Positions 32,673-42,888 of a stretch of DNA of 64,000 nucleotides are shown piece after piece. Below the pieces are notes generated by a model. The model had not been told where the DNA came from. It saw only the letters and a list, made by a program, of their open reading frames with translations, and searched no databases. The stretch covers positions 1 through 64,000 of the forward strand of contig NW_026712514.1 in NCBI RefSeq assembly GCF_022539665.2, given 5' to 3'. Numbering within the stretch: position 1 is the stretch's first letter; each line of letters begins with the position of its first letter. The translations under genes and the position numbers were made by a program. Source of the stretch: Daphnia carinata (Eukaryota > Arthropoda > Branchiopoda > Diplostraca > Daphniidae).

Positions 32673-33004
32673 ACCCAAAGAAGGATTTTTAATACATTCG
32701 AATTACCGAATTCCATCATCATGAAAAAGTAACTCATCGAATTATAGGTAGCATTACATGTAAAAGCAACTGCAATAAAACCAACGATGTTGATAGTCTA
32801 CAAACAATTTGGAACTATAATTAAAGATTGCACTACTGGTTCATTTCAAAGAATACCAAGTATGCACACATTTTAATTAAGACAAATGTAATATCTAACT
32901 AAGAAAATTTCTTTTGAATCAATTTACAAGCAGTAACAAGGACGATTGAAATTTTACCTGAAATTTGCAAAAAACGTAATTTGTGTAAATTGATATGAAA
33001 ATGT

Positions 33005-33076
33005 GGGGTTGTAACTCAGTGGTAGAGTGTTCGCTTTGCATGCGAGAAGCCCGGAGTTCAATCCTCCGCAGCTCCA
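33005..33076 (+). tRNA. tRNA-Ala(TGC)
   Basis: Unit 10, last gene before E3, which begins 29 nt after its end. Stem TTCGC/GCGAG has a U27:G43 wobble (mixed allele). Confidence 0.88.
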
Positions 33077-33105
33077 ATTCACTTCTTTCTATATCTAGTT
33101 ATTAC

Positions 33106-33797
33106 TGTAAAGCATCTTCTCTGTGAGAAGATGTACTTTACGGAATTAAGACAAATTGGAATGAATCGAACTCGGAGGCGATTTACCCACACGATGATTT
33201 ATATTTATCCAAGTAGGGCTAAGCGGTACAGAAGTCAGTTGGGATAGTACAAAAGGAGTCAGACTAAGAAAGAGAAGTCGGAGTGTAATATGATACTGTA
33301 GTATAAGCTTACCGCGGTGGCTTGAGCGGAGCACGGGCGAGGATATAAGAGAAGGCAGCGTTAACAGGAGTTCGTCGGCACGTGGGTAAACAATATGGGT
33401 GAACCGAACACTCAGACAAGCACGTGACACAGCTCAATTCACTTGCACCAATTTATCAATGGGGAAGCACTAGCTGAACTTGAACTCCGCCTGTAAGAGT
33501 CAGAGGCTCATCGACAACTAAACTTACTCAGATCTTGGTTCACCACGAAACCTCGCATATTGCACAGCAATTAACAACTGCGCAATTACATGTCGCAACT
33601 AATGAAATTTGATATATTAAGTTGATGGTGCAATACAGATCAACGCCTAAGCAGCCAATCACAAATGTTGCTAAGCGGCAAGGTGCCGATGTAATATAAT
33701 ACACTACTGCGCAGTTTATATGGCGTAACACATGAGTCATATACAAAGAATAAACGGGAAGGCATATCGAATAAAAACATTTATTTGCTTCTTTACA
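33106..33797 (-). mobile_element. E3 3' LTR (692 bp)
   Basis: Its ends are TGTAAAG on the + strand and CTTTACA on the inner side, a 7-base inverted pair. It matches 44474-45165 wherever I compared it. Confidence 0.92.
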
Positions 33798-33810
33798 TCA
33801 CTCCCGGCGG
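33798..33810 (-). promoter_or_regulatory. E3 purine-rich site next to 3' LTR
   Basis: On the minus strand CCGGGAGTGA directly precedes the LTR start TGTAAAG, the position of a plus-strand primer. It is short for a polypurine tract. Confidence 0.45.
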
Positions 33811-33830
33811 CGTGAGATTACGTCTCGTAA

Positions 33831-35519
33831 TCAGACTTGATGCATGGGGATGGATCCGGAGGATGTTGAACGTTTATGAGGGCGACGGCATATAACCCAG
33901 AAGATCTTGAAGAGACCGCAACAGTAGCAGATGCGTAGGAAGAGTAATACGAGGATGCACATGATGCCGATGAAGAAGTAATTTTTTATTGTTTCCCACC
34001 AAGATGTGTAAGCTCCGACACTGGAGGCCGTTATGAAAATATTTGTGGCGCTGGGTTTACCGTGCGACGTAAATTCGGATGATGGATGTTCGTTGATCAC
34101 GGCTGCTATGTCGGCCATGATGTTCATGTGGTTAAGCATATTGTCGGTGTATGCCGGGTTACTTTGGTGTTCGTAGTCGAAAAATTCGACGTTCTCGTAG
34201 CGGAAAGAGTGTGCCAGCGTTTGCTCAGGCAATACAATTGTGGCTTCGAGTTGTTCCCACGTATTATTACGGAAGGCATAGGGTTTGTTATTGAAATTGA
34301 CAAATCCATTTGTCCAATAACAAGGAGAATATTTTACGAGTTCCCAGCCATCGAGGTTAATCGTATAATTTTGGAATTTTGGTTGCGGTCCGCACGAAGT
34401 CAATACAGTCTCAAATGTGACATTTAAGGCCTGACATTGAATTAATACGACCGTCTTCCCGAATGCTTGTAATTTCGTGCACCGGGGTAAGTTTAATTGT
34501 GAGGCCGCTAGCCATCCATTATATTGGGCGGTTGTGACGGCCCTTTCATGTTTGGCTTTACGAGCTTCACATTGAAGTAGTTGAACCTGTCGTGCCAATT
34601 CATTCTCGTGGTCGGTGAGTTGATCACGGATGTATTGGATATTGGCCGGAATATTTAAGTTTTCGGCGCCGAGTGGCGCTCGGGTCTCCACTGGGGTTGC
34701 TTTTTCCATTATGGCTGCCGTCGTGACGAAGAGTTTTGATTGGCCGACGATTTCATATGAAGAAGTTCTATTGGAGCAATTTTGTTGTACTGAAACGCAG
34801 CGCAGTACTGGTGTCAGGTGGAAGTCCAATTGGTTTTTGTCATCTTGGAGTCTAAGGAGTGGTTTTTCTCCTGGCAATCGGGTCAGCATACCGATGCCGT
34901 CTTCGACGAGTCTGGTAGTTACTTTGGTCTTCTGTGTGTAGGTTTTGTCCCAAATCAGTGTTAGGTGATTGTGTGACATATTGCCGGACGTAGCAGAAGC
35001 AATTCCGATGGGTGTTGAGAAGTCTGCATCCTCCTTTTGCTGGAAAAGTTCGACTTTCTCGAGAACGCAGTTTATGATTGACGAATCAATTGTTTGTAAC
35101 CAGTATCCAGAGATATCTGGTTCATTGTCGAACACAAATTTTCCGTCGACAAAAGTCATCCGGTTATCATTGCACCTCTTGTTGTCAATCATTTCGTTGC
35201 AGTCGGCGGGGGTAGTATCAATTGGGATTTTATCCGGCACAACCAATAGTTGCCCGAAGAAGGTCATTGTGATGTGTCGGATATTTTTCCAACGGGCACA
35301 GATGTAACCCGGGAATTTAGTCGCGGCGCGTTCTTCACTATACACGGCGTATTTCACCTTGGTGGCTTTAATATCGGTGGATGTCGGTTGACAATTCTCA
35401 TCGGAGAATTGAAGAATTCCCACCTTCACTGGTTCCGCGCAATTGCATACGGTAGTCTCGAAGGCCTGGGAATGTAATCCGTACACGCATAATAGCAGCA
35501 GGAATGCAGAGGGGGACAT
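33831..35519 (-). CDS. env: E3 envelope-like glycoprotein (562 aa)
   Basis: The frame opens upstream at 35570, but the start is placed at ATG 35519-35517 because a signal peptide follows directly (MSPSAFLLLLCVYGLHSQA), as in E1. The ectodomain is Cys-rich with several NXS/T sites. A charged, helix-prone segment (DHENELARQVQLLQCEARK) sits in the middle. One transmembrane segment lies near the C terminus (FFIGIMCILVLLFL), followed by a Cys-rich and basic cytoplasmic tail of roughly 40 residues. It would act as a membrane fusion or attachment protein on particles. GATATAG directly before AAATGTCC looks like a splice acceptor, so a spliced env RNA is likely. The family is uncertain: the layout resembles viral glycoproteins captured by arthropod retroelements, possibly of negative-strand RNA virus type. 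Confidence 0.75.
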   Translation of the reverse strand: MSPSAFLLLLCVYGLHSQAFETTVCNCAEPVKVGILQFSDENCQPTSTDIKATKVKYAVYSEERAATKFPGYICARWKNIRHITMTFFGQLLVVPDKIPIDTTPADCNEMIDNKRCNDNRMTFVDGKFVFDNEPDISGYWLQTIDSSIINCVLEKVELFQQKEDADFSTPIGIASATSGNMSHNHLTLIWDKTYTQKTKVTTRLVEDGIGMLTRLPGEKPLLRLQDDKNQLDFHLTPVLRCVSVQQNCSNRTSSYEIVGQSKLFVTTAAIMEKATPVETRAPLGAENLNIPANIQYIRDQLTDHENELARQVQLLQCEARKAKHERAVTTAQYNGWLAASQLNLPRCTKLQAFGKTVVLIQCQALNVTFETVLTSCGPQPKFQNYTINLDGWELVKYSPCYWTNGFVNFNNKPYAFRNNTWEQLEATIVLPEQTLAHSFRYENVEFFDYEHQSNPAYTDNMLNHMNIMADIAAVINEHPSSEFTSHGKPSATNIFITASSVGAYTSWWETIKNYFFIGIMCILVLLFLRICYCCGLFKIFWVICRRPHKRSTSSGSIPMHQV

Positions 35520-35648
35520 TTCTATATCCGGCCGGTACATACAGACAAAAGAAAATATGTGACTTAACAAAAGAAAAATGTCATCGTGTGGGCTTCTTAA
35601 CTAAGTAACACAAAACAAAACAAAAACATACAAGAAGAAGTGAGGAAG

Positions 35649-35720
35649 TGAAAAATAGCCTACGGCTGTCGCAAGGTCAACGGCTTTTCCCGTCGGCTTT
35701 ATTAGTAGGCTACGGAAAAG
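35649..35720 (-). promoter_or_regulatory. Conserved block upstream of env (E3)
   Basis: Carries the same series of motifs as E1 19051-19130: GCCGACGG, TTGACCTT, GCCGTAGGCTATTTTTCAC. It lies about 130 nt before the env start. Confidence 0.5.
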
Positions 35721-36694
35721 AGAAAGGAAAAAGGGCACTAGAATAAAGTTTTGTTTTAAGGGGGAAGGACAACTTGTTTTTTATATTATTTAGTATCGTT
35801 GGAAAGAGAAAAAGATGACCATAATTATCGGAAAGGGAAAGTAAGAAAATACAGGACAGTTGATCAGGGAAGACGAGAAAAGAAATGTTTAGAAGTTTGC
35901 GACGGGAAAGGATTTTGCCGCGAAGGTCCAAGGTCCAAGAGTAGTATTAGTTCCAGGAAAAGGGAGGCGGCGCTAATACTGTATTCTTGATGTTGGCTAT
36001 GGCCAAGCTGTAGTGTACGAACGAAAGGGAAAGTGAACAGTATTGCGTGGCATATTGGAATGAGAGTATAAAAGTTACGGCTACGATTTGGACCTATTCG
36101 TTGAAAAATAACGAAAGTGACGTGTAGGAGATAGGAAGGGAAATAGGAAACGAAATTTGACATTGCGGTTCAGAAAATCATTTGTGCGTTATATATGTGT
36201 TTTTGACAATATATAAAGGTATTTCTTTTCTTTCTTATCCTTTTTTTTTTTTTTTTTTTTTTTTTTCTCTTGGTGTTGTTTTTGTTGGTTAGTATGGTAA
36301 TGTCTCCACATCTACCGTGTTAGTTTGGCAATAGGAATCTACAAAGGGGAGCTACTTAATTTGTGACTACTAAATTGATATGTTGTGACACTCATTTACG
36401 GGTCTTGATGAAGGTATGATCAAGCTAAAAATTTTTTTCTGAAGCAAAAGATTTTTTGTTATTTATTATTATTATTTTTTTCTCTACTCAAAAGGCTCTA
36501 CTTATCAGAATCTATGTGGACTTATACTATGGGCTGTCAAACAAGGGAATGACTACGGGGCGTAAATTGAGAAAGTTAAAGTGCACGACATGAAAAACAA
36601 GATACATGTTGTAACGGATAATACGTTCATAGATATTGTTGTTTGTTAGCCACTAAGTGTTTTATTATCATGTTTTGTTTCTATTTTTTTTTTC

Positions 36695-36725
<31 letters not shown>

Positions 36726-36954
36726 TTGACAAACGATTAAGCAACCAATGAGTTTATTTCGATGGATAGCAGCAAGGAGAGTTAAAGCGAATATTGGTAT
36801 GTGAAATCAAAATAAAGGTAAATATTAAAGTATGGTAAATGTAAACATAAAAATTGAAGGAGAAATATCAGGAATAACACATAACGAGGACTGAAAGAGG
36901 GTCGAATGAAAAAGCTTCCTCCTTCCTCGATTTCTTCGGTTGTCCTCGTACGAC
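35721..36954. other. E3 non-coding region between orfX and env
   Basis: Holds two runs of T (about 36240-36266 and 36700-36727) and AT-rich DNA. No credible gene. In E1 the matching region is also non-coding. Confidence 0.45.
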
Positions 36955-37479
36955 TTAGAAGTATCTCGGCTTCTTTGCGTTGGGGTCCTTCTGTTGATCG
37001 TCCGTGCTGGGTCTCTTCTCGGGCAAGTCCCAGTGGCACGATGTCCAACCATAGAGCGGTGGATGGCGCCTTTCGGGGTCCAGGTCGAGGATCGCCTTTA
37101 GGGTGAAGACGGCGTCACTCCATTTCTTGTCATACAGGGTGATGAGAAGACGGGCGATCAACTGATTTGTCTTGATTTCCAGCTGCTTCTGCTCCCAGGC
37201 TGCATCGAGGTGCCAGTCCAAGGTGCGGGGTCTGCCGCGGCTAAAATCGATGGCATCCTCCATCTCGGACGTCCCCGGCGGGTTTCGGGCCGCGGTCTCC
37301 TCGTCGTCGATTGGTGAGGGATCTGGTGAATCCGGCGCGTCACGTTCGGCCGTCGAGGCGTCTCCGGACGACGTCGTGAGGTCTACCAAGAGGGCCTCCG
37401 CGACGGGGAGTGGGATGGACACCATAGGTATCCAGTCGTTGGTCACGGGCTCAGAGATGGGTTCAGACTTGTTGTCCAT
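36955..37479 (-). CDS. E3 orfX (174 aa), accessory protein
   Basis: The N-terminal half is acidic and Pro/Ser-rich. The second half holds the family block: KWSDAVFTLKAILDLDP, RRHPPLYGW and a basic end with EKRPS and KKPRYF. Both E1 copies share this block. It is an intact frame starting ATG at 37479 between pol and env, with its own TATA box. Function unknown; no domain recognised. The basic KKPR end could be a nuclear signal, but this is a guess. Confidence 0.7.
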   Translation of the reverse strand: MDNKSEPISEPVTNDWIPMVSIPLPVAEALLVDLTTSSGDASTAERDAPDSPDPSPIDDEETAARNPPGTSEMEDAIDFSRGRPRTLDWHLDAAWEQKQLEIKTNQLIARLLITLYDKKWSDAVFTLKAILDLDPERRHPPLYGWTSCHWDLPEKRPSTDDQQKDPNAKKPRYF

Positions 37480-37594
37480 GTTGGCTTCTTAACGCTTCTT
37501 TGTACGTGAAGAAATGGCAAAACAGACAGAACAGTTGTCGTCGTTGTTCTCAGAGAGTACAAGAAGTTGTGTCTTCCTTCACTTAACGTACGGT

Positions 37595-37601
37595 TTATAT
37601 A
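37595..37601 (-). promoter_or_regulatory. TATA box before E3 orfX
   Basis: TATATAA on the minus strand, about 115 nt before the orfX ATG and just past the pol stop, as in both E1 copies. Confidence 0.5.
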
Positions 37602-37650
37602 GTAATCACTCGGTATTGGTTCGGCAATCGAACTAGGATGTATGATGACG

Positions 37651-40600
37651 CTACATTTCGTCCCTGTAACGAATCGGTTTTCTCCGATTTCGCTGAGGGC
37701 GTCGGGTGACTTCTTGATGCAATAGCGCTGCTGTCACATCATCTTTGGGCTCTACTTGTTGAAGGTCGGAATCACTATCAGCGTATATAGGAGTATTTTC
37801 GGAAAGTGGCATTGGATGCTGAGCATCATTCGTCACATCGCAATTGTCACTCGAGGTTAATCGTCCTTCGAACGACAGATGAGACGGGCCGATCACATTG
37901 TCTTCTCGCACAAGTTGATGATTTGCCGAATAAGTGTCTGATACCACTTCTGATACGGCTTCGGACTCGGTGTTTTGTTGCCTTGCGGTTTCGACATCGT
38001 GCTCGTGTTCACGCCCATTAGTTTGAGTCGCAATAGACTTCCGGAACCGGCTCTCGAATTCCAAAGGGGTCTCAAGTGGCGGACAATGCTCATGTTTCCA
38101 CAGCATTGTTTCATACAAGGGTTTTAATCTATTTACATGCGTACGCTGACATATATATGAATTATCAGCAATGTCTACAGTATTATTTGAATAAACGTTT
38201 ACTATTCTATAAGGCCCTTTATATTTCGAAGTAAATTTCTTGCTATCTCCTTCCTTGACTACTCGAATATCCAATAACACCCGATCGCCTATCACATATC
38301 GTTTTTCTTTCGCGCGCTTGTTATATTGTTCCCTTTGGCGCTTTCTAGCTTTTTCGCTTTCCTCTCTAACTCTTTGAAAACTATAACGCAAACGTTCTGT
38401 CAGATTCCCAACATAGTCAGAAGAAGATTTGAATGTTTTGGGAGATGCATTAAGAAATTCGTTAATAGGAATGTTTGGGTCCCTACCGTGAAGTAAATAA
38501 TATGTTGTGTCCAATGTCCAATGTAATGTGAGTGTCCAATGTCGAAGAGTGGACCGAGCTACGATACGCAAATAAAACATCATCTAATATTTCTTCCCAA
38601 TTGGCATGCTCGCCGTCTTTTAATTCTTTTCTTAACATAGACGTTAAAGTTCGATTGAACCTTTCCGTCTCCCCATTACTAGCAGGGTTATAAGCGGTGG
38701 TTAACCTCTGATCGATCTTCAATTTTTTACAAAAATAGCGAAATAACTTGGACGTGAAATTTGTCCCACGATCAGAAATAATTGCCTTAGGCATACCATG
38801 TCTAACAATAACAGTTTTATATACACATTCTGCTGTTGTCTGAGCAGTTTGATCTTTTAAAGCAACAGCCTCAACCCAACGGCTAAAATAATCTGTAATA
38901 ACTAAAATGTAACTATTACCATTGGGCGAAACTGGTGTAATAGGACCCAGAAAGTCCATTCCAATTACATCAAAAGGAGCCTTCGCAATTTCGTGCGGAT
39001 GCAAAAGTGCTCGATAGGGTGAAGCAGTGTTGGCTATGCAAACTTCACAAGCCCGGCAATATTCTTTAACATCGCCTCTCATGTTGGGCCAATAATAATT
39101 ATTTTTGACTTTCATATAGGTCTTATAAAATGCCAAATGTCCACCCATCGGTGCGTCGTGTAATTCTTTAAGCACTAGGTGGCGTAGGGATAATGGCAAA
39201 ACTAATTGATGATGGGTGTCGTTCCTTTTATTACTCTGAGATGGCAGTTCCCGTTTATAAAGTATTCCTTCAATTACCTCAAAATATTCAATTTCCTTTA
39301 CCCACTCGGGTTTGGACAATGTAAAAATTTCATCCAGCTCTCCTTCTTCCAGATAATTCTTGATGGCTATACAGAGGTCGTCCTCCTGTTGTTTTTCGCA
39401 GATCAATTTAATATCCTTCCCAGTTTGAATGCTAGCTATTTTTAATCTAGACAAACAGTCCGCGTTCTGGTGAACACGGCCTGGCCTATATTTTAATTCA
39501 TAATTTGTTGCAGCCAATAAAATGGCCCACCTCCCTAACCTTCCATTATTATCCTTCTGATTTTTAAGCCACTGCAAAGGACGATGGTCACTAATTATCT
39601 CAAAGGGTTTATCCAAGAGATAGTGACGGAAATGTTTAATGGCATCCACGACTGCCAGAGCTTCTTTTTCGGTTGTACTATACTTCATTTCCGCCTTAGT
39701 TAACTGCCTACTGGAGTACGCTATCGGGTGCTCTTGGCCGTTTTGCATTTGAGATAAGACGGCCCCAATACCATAGTCGCAGGCGTCAGTGAAAAGAATA
39801 AATTTTTCATTGAAATTTGGATATGCGAGAACCGGCGGTGTAACCAGGGATGTCCGTAACTTTACAAACGCGACTTGTTCTTCGTCTCCCCAGGTAAAAG
39901 GTCTTTTACTAAGATCTTTGTGAGTTAACCTAGTCAGAGGTTTTGCGATTGAACCAAAGTTGGGAATAAATCTCCTATAATAACCTGCTAACCCGAGAAA
40001 TGACCTCACCTCATCGGCAGAAGTAGGCGTTTTGTAATTTAATATTTTGTCGATTTTTCCAGGATCAGGTTTAATTCCCTCAGTCGAAATGACGTGGCCC
40101 AAATAATTTACAGAACGTTTAACGAATTGACATTTCTTAAGTTTTAATTTTAAATTGGCAGTTTTCAATAAGGTAAAAATTTCCCGAATATCTTTCAAAT
40201 GATTATCAAAAGTATCCGAAAATATAATGACGTCATCCAAATAAACTAACGCTTTATGTCCCAAAACGTCTTTCAGTACATAATTCATTAATCTTTGAAA
40301 TGTGGCGGGTGCATTGCACAAGCCAAACGCCATCCTTTTAAACTCGTAAAGATTGTTTTCTACTACAAAAGCCGTTTTTTCAATGTCTGGTTCATTCACT
40401 TGAATTTGCCAGTAGCCGGAGGCCAAATCGAGGGTCGTAAAAAATTTCTTCCCATATAATTTATCTAACGTTTCATCAATCCTTGGCATAGGGAATGAAT
40501 CTTTTTTTGTAATGCTATTTAATTTCCGATAATCAACGCAAAACCTCACGTCTCCGCCTTTCTTCTCAACCAAAACCACAGGTGACGCCCATGGAGAATG

Positions 40601-41649
40601 AGAATATTGTATTACATTTGCGTCCATCATTTCCTGCACTTTATCCTCCAGTATCTTTCTTTGGTGGTTCGTAACTCGATAGGGTCGTTGCCGGATAGGG
40701 CCTCTTCCTTGGGTATCGATCGTATGCTTAATGAGATTAGTGCTCCCTAATTCCGAGTCTTTTGTTGCGAACAAGTCATGAAAGTCATTTAATAAACTTG
40801 AGAGCGGAGCTTGAAATTCAGCGTCGACTTCCGAAATTAAAACTAGCTCCCGTTTTTGTGTAGGCTTTTCCTCTGGTTGACATAAGGCAATCTTACCAAT
40901 TACGTTATGAATTACTTCGATTTGGCCTAAGGTTGTATTCCTAGGAAGTATGACTTGACTTAACGAATGGTTTTCGACCATAATTTGATATTTCCCATCT
41001 CCCGATACAGTTCCAACAAATTCTTCAATAAAAATACCGGCTGGCAAATCCTCTGCTGGGGTAAAAATAAATGTGCTATTAGGGGGGACATACGGAAATG
41101 AACCTGTCATCTGCGCTGCGATTACGAGCGCCGTCTGACGAACTAGCGTCGTCTTTTTGACCGTCGTAATTGCCATGTCTGGTGCCCTAGAGATGGCTGA
41201 TCCCTGCTCATCCCTGGCTAAGTAAATACGTTTGGCTTCTCCGTCAAGCCGAAACCCGTGTTTCTGGATTGCATCCCATCCAAGGATACAGTCTTCAGAA
41301 ACACCATTTGTAACAATGAACTCTTGCCGTAAAACGGACTCTCCGTAACGTACGGGCAATGTAACTTTACCCAGCGTATGCAACTTGTTATCTCCCACAT
41401 CGTATAAATCGAAATCAAGCTGACTGCAGGTTACTTGATTTCTCGAGGGAAGCTTTTGAAATATCTTCTCGTGAATTATGCTTCTAGACGCGCCTGTGTC
41501 AAATAATGCCTGTAAAGGGATCTGAAAAATTTGTAATGGAATTCTGGGGGTCGATTCGTTTATTATTGTTGTTAATTTCGCAACTTGTCGGGATTTCAAC
41601 TGAGGTACCCTATCAACTGACCCGAAGTTACAGTTGATACTTATTGGTT
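37651..41649 (-). pseudogene. pol: E3 Pol (PR-RT-RNaseH-IN), broken in integrase
   Basis: Entered from gag by -1 frameshift, with no ATG. The order is protease (LFDTGAS), RT (VRFCVDYRKLN, YLDDVIIFSD), RNase H (FTDACDYGIGAVLSQ), then integrase HHCC (H...H, CRACEVC), D-D-E core (TDYFSRW, ISDRGTNF, NGETERFNR) and GPY module (KGPYRIVNVYS). The first frame stops at 38483, and the rest continues in another phase at 38583-37651. The cause is an extra 25 nt of repeated ACATTGGACA-type sequence near 38512-38541, after the DDE glutamate. The catalytic parts are intact, but the integrase C-terminal part is out of phase. Confidence 0.88.
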
Positions 41650-42888
41650 TCCCTGATGCTGAGGGGGACCCGGAATATTAGGCCTACTGGCCCTATACTT
41701 AGGACAATTGTTTGATTTATGGCCGATCTCACGGCAAGAATAGCAAATTGGGGGCTGTGCTTGTTCCAACATATACCGTTGAAATTTACGGCACTCCGAT
41801 TGTGTGTGACCCCGAAACCCACAATAGTTGCAAGTTATTACATTCTCAATAGGCCCATTGTTCGGATTATGACCAGATCTTGGCGAAGATGGCATATAAT
41901 TTGTAGGCCTATTTTGGTTCTTATCCCCTTGATACGGGTGGGTGTTACTCTTAGGGAAAGGTGGAGGGTTTGTCTTCCAGTTCCTTTCCCGATTGCCGTT
42001 GCCTGTTTGAAATGATACCCTTTTTTTATATGGGGCACCCGCCGAAGAAGAAACATTATCCTTCTTATTAATTTGGAGTTGTTTGACCGCCTGACTGAGC
42101 TCGCGCAGCGCGTCTTTAATTTCATCCTTCTCCGATTTCGGAGTGTCTACGATCTTGTTCCCTTGACGTATATTCGCGACGGCCTGATTGACTATTGCTT
42201 TCTGATCGATTAACATCTGCTTAATCTCATGCAATTCTGTATTTTCTGCACCTTTCGACTCGTCGATCGCCCTAACAAACTCATGTTTTTCACGGTCAGA
42301 TTCGAGTGCTTCCAAGCGAACAGCATAAACGCGTGTCGTTGCAACCAGTGCGTTAAAGTCGCCAAATTCTTTGTACTTAACTTTCGCCTGTAACTTGGAA
42401 TCCAAACCTTCGATAAATTTCTGCATGAGAATAATTGAAAAGGAACGCTCGATATGGCCTACAGGATACGCTTTTTTAAAGATTTCCTGAAGACGATGAG
42501 CATAATCAATTATTTTTTCTCCCGGTTTCCGTTTAGCCTTATTAAATTTCTTAATATACAAGTCAACGTTTTCGTCCCCGTGAAAGTGATCAAGTAAAGC
42601 TTCTTTAATAGACGTATAGTCATGAGGATGATCTTTGACAATATTTTGCACTACGGAAAAAGCCTTATCAGTCATTTTTGCTCGCAACATCTGAATAACC
42701 TTCTCCTCTGACCATCCTGACCCCTCAATTACGCTTTCAAAGGATTCGATCCAGGAATCAAAACGAGAAATTGGACTCCCTGAAAAAGAAGGAAGCAGTT
42801 GTAAGCGCGCGAAGGTATGTTGGGTAGTCTGAAGATCGTTCAAGTCGTTGACCGTGGCTGCCCGTGATGGGGATGAAGAACTAGCCAT
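41641..42888 (-). CDS. gag: E3 Gag (415 aa)
   Basis: The start is ATG at 42888 (MASSSSPSRAATV), matching an ATG in E2. The retrotransposon Gag domain covers roughly residues 25-215 (FSGSPISRFDSWIESFE; HFHGDENVDLYIKKFNKAKR). Two CX2CX4HX4C knuckles lie at the C terminus (CNYCGFRGHTQSEC, CYSCREIGHKSNNC). The same frame is open far upstream (to 44439), so an extended Gag of 932 aa is also possible. It forms particles and binds the element RNA. Confidence 0.8.
   Translation of the reverse strand: MASSSSPSRAATVNDLNDLQTTQHTFARLQLLPSFSGSPISRFDSWIESFESVIEGSGWSEEKVIQMLRAKMTDKAFSVVQNIVKDHPHDYTSIKEALLDHFHGDENVDLYIKKFNKAKRKPGEKIIDYAHRLQEIFKKAYPVGHIERSFSIILMQKFIEGLDSKLQAKVKYKEFGDFNALVATTRVYAVRLEALESDREKHEFVRAIDESKGAENTELHEIKQMLIDQKAIVNQAVANIRQGNKIVDTPKSEKDEIKDALRELSQAVKQLQINKKDNVSSSAGAPYKKRVSFQTGNGNRERNWKTNPPPFPKSNTHPYQGDKNQNRPTNYMPSSPRSGHNPNNGPIENVITCNYCGFRGHTQSECRKFQRYMLEQAQPPICYSCREIGHKSNNCPKYRASRPNIPGPPQHQGNQ
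41647..41653 (-). promoter_or_regulatory. E3 -1 frameshift heptamer GGGAAAC
   Basis: In gag phase G GGA AAC, then CAA and the stop TAA. Pol is open in the -1 phase through this point and there is no ATG for pol. Confidence 0.75.

Larger units (their letters stand above)
24843..33105 (+). repeat. tRNA-Ala tandem array, left block (10 units)
   Basis: Units of about 836 bp (834-838) each contain tRNA-Ala(CGC), then 404 nt later tRNA-Ala(TGC), then 432 nt to the next CGC gene. Spacers are nearly identical between units. CGC genes are preceded by CTATATAAAT, a TATA-like element about 10 nt upstream, and followed by TTTTT about 20 nt downstream, a Pol III terminator. TGC genes have their first run of five T about 70 nt downstream. 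In the entries below, stems are given as bases 27-31/39-43. All genes have G3:U70, the alanine identity pair, where the acceptor is intact. Confidence 0.95.

Noticed and set aside
24843-33105. The array as a SINE family or CRISPR-like repeat
   Set aside because: Units are head-to-tail and 836 bp with whole tRNA cloverleaves, no target duplications or A-tails, and no unique spacers between short repeats.
33146-33430. 94-codon frame in the E3 LTR, repeated at 44514-44798
   Set aside because: It is duplicated because the LTR is duplicated. It has no homologue in the E1 LTR and a composition typical of chance frames.
34086-35477. Plus-strand frames within E3 env
   Set aside because: Antisense shadows of env.
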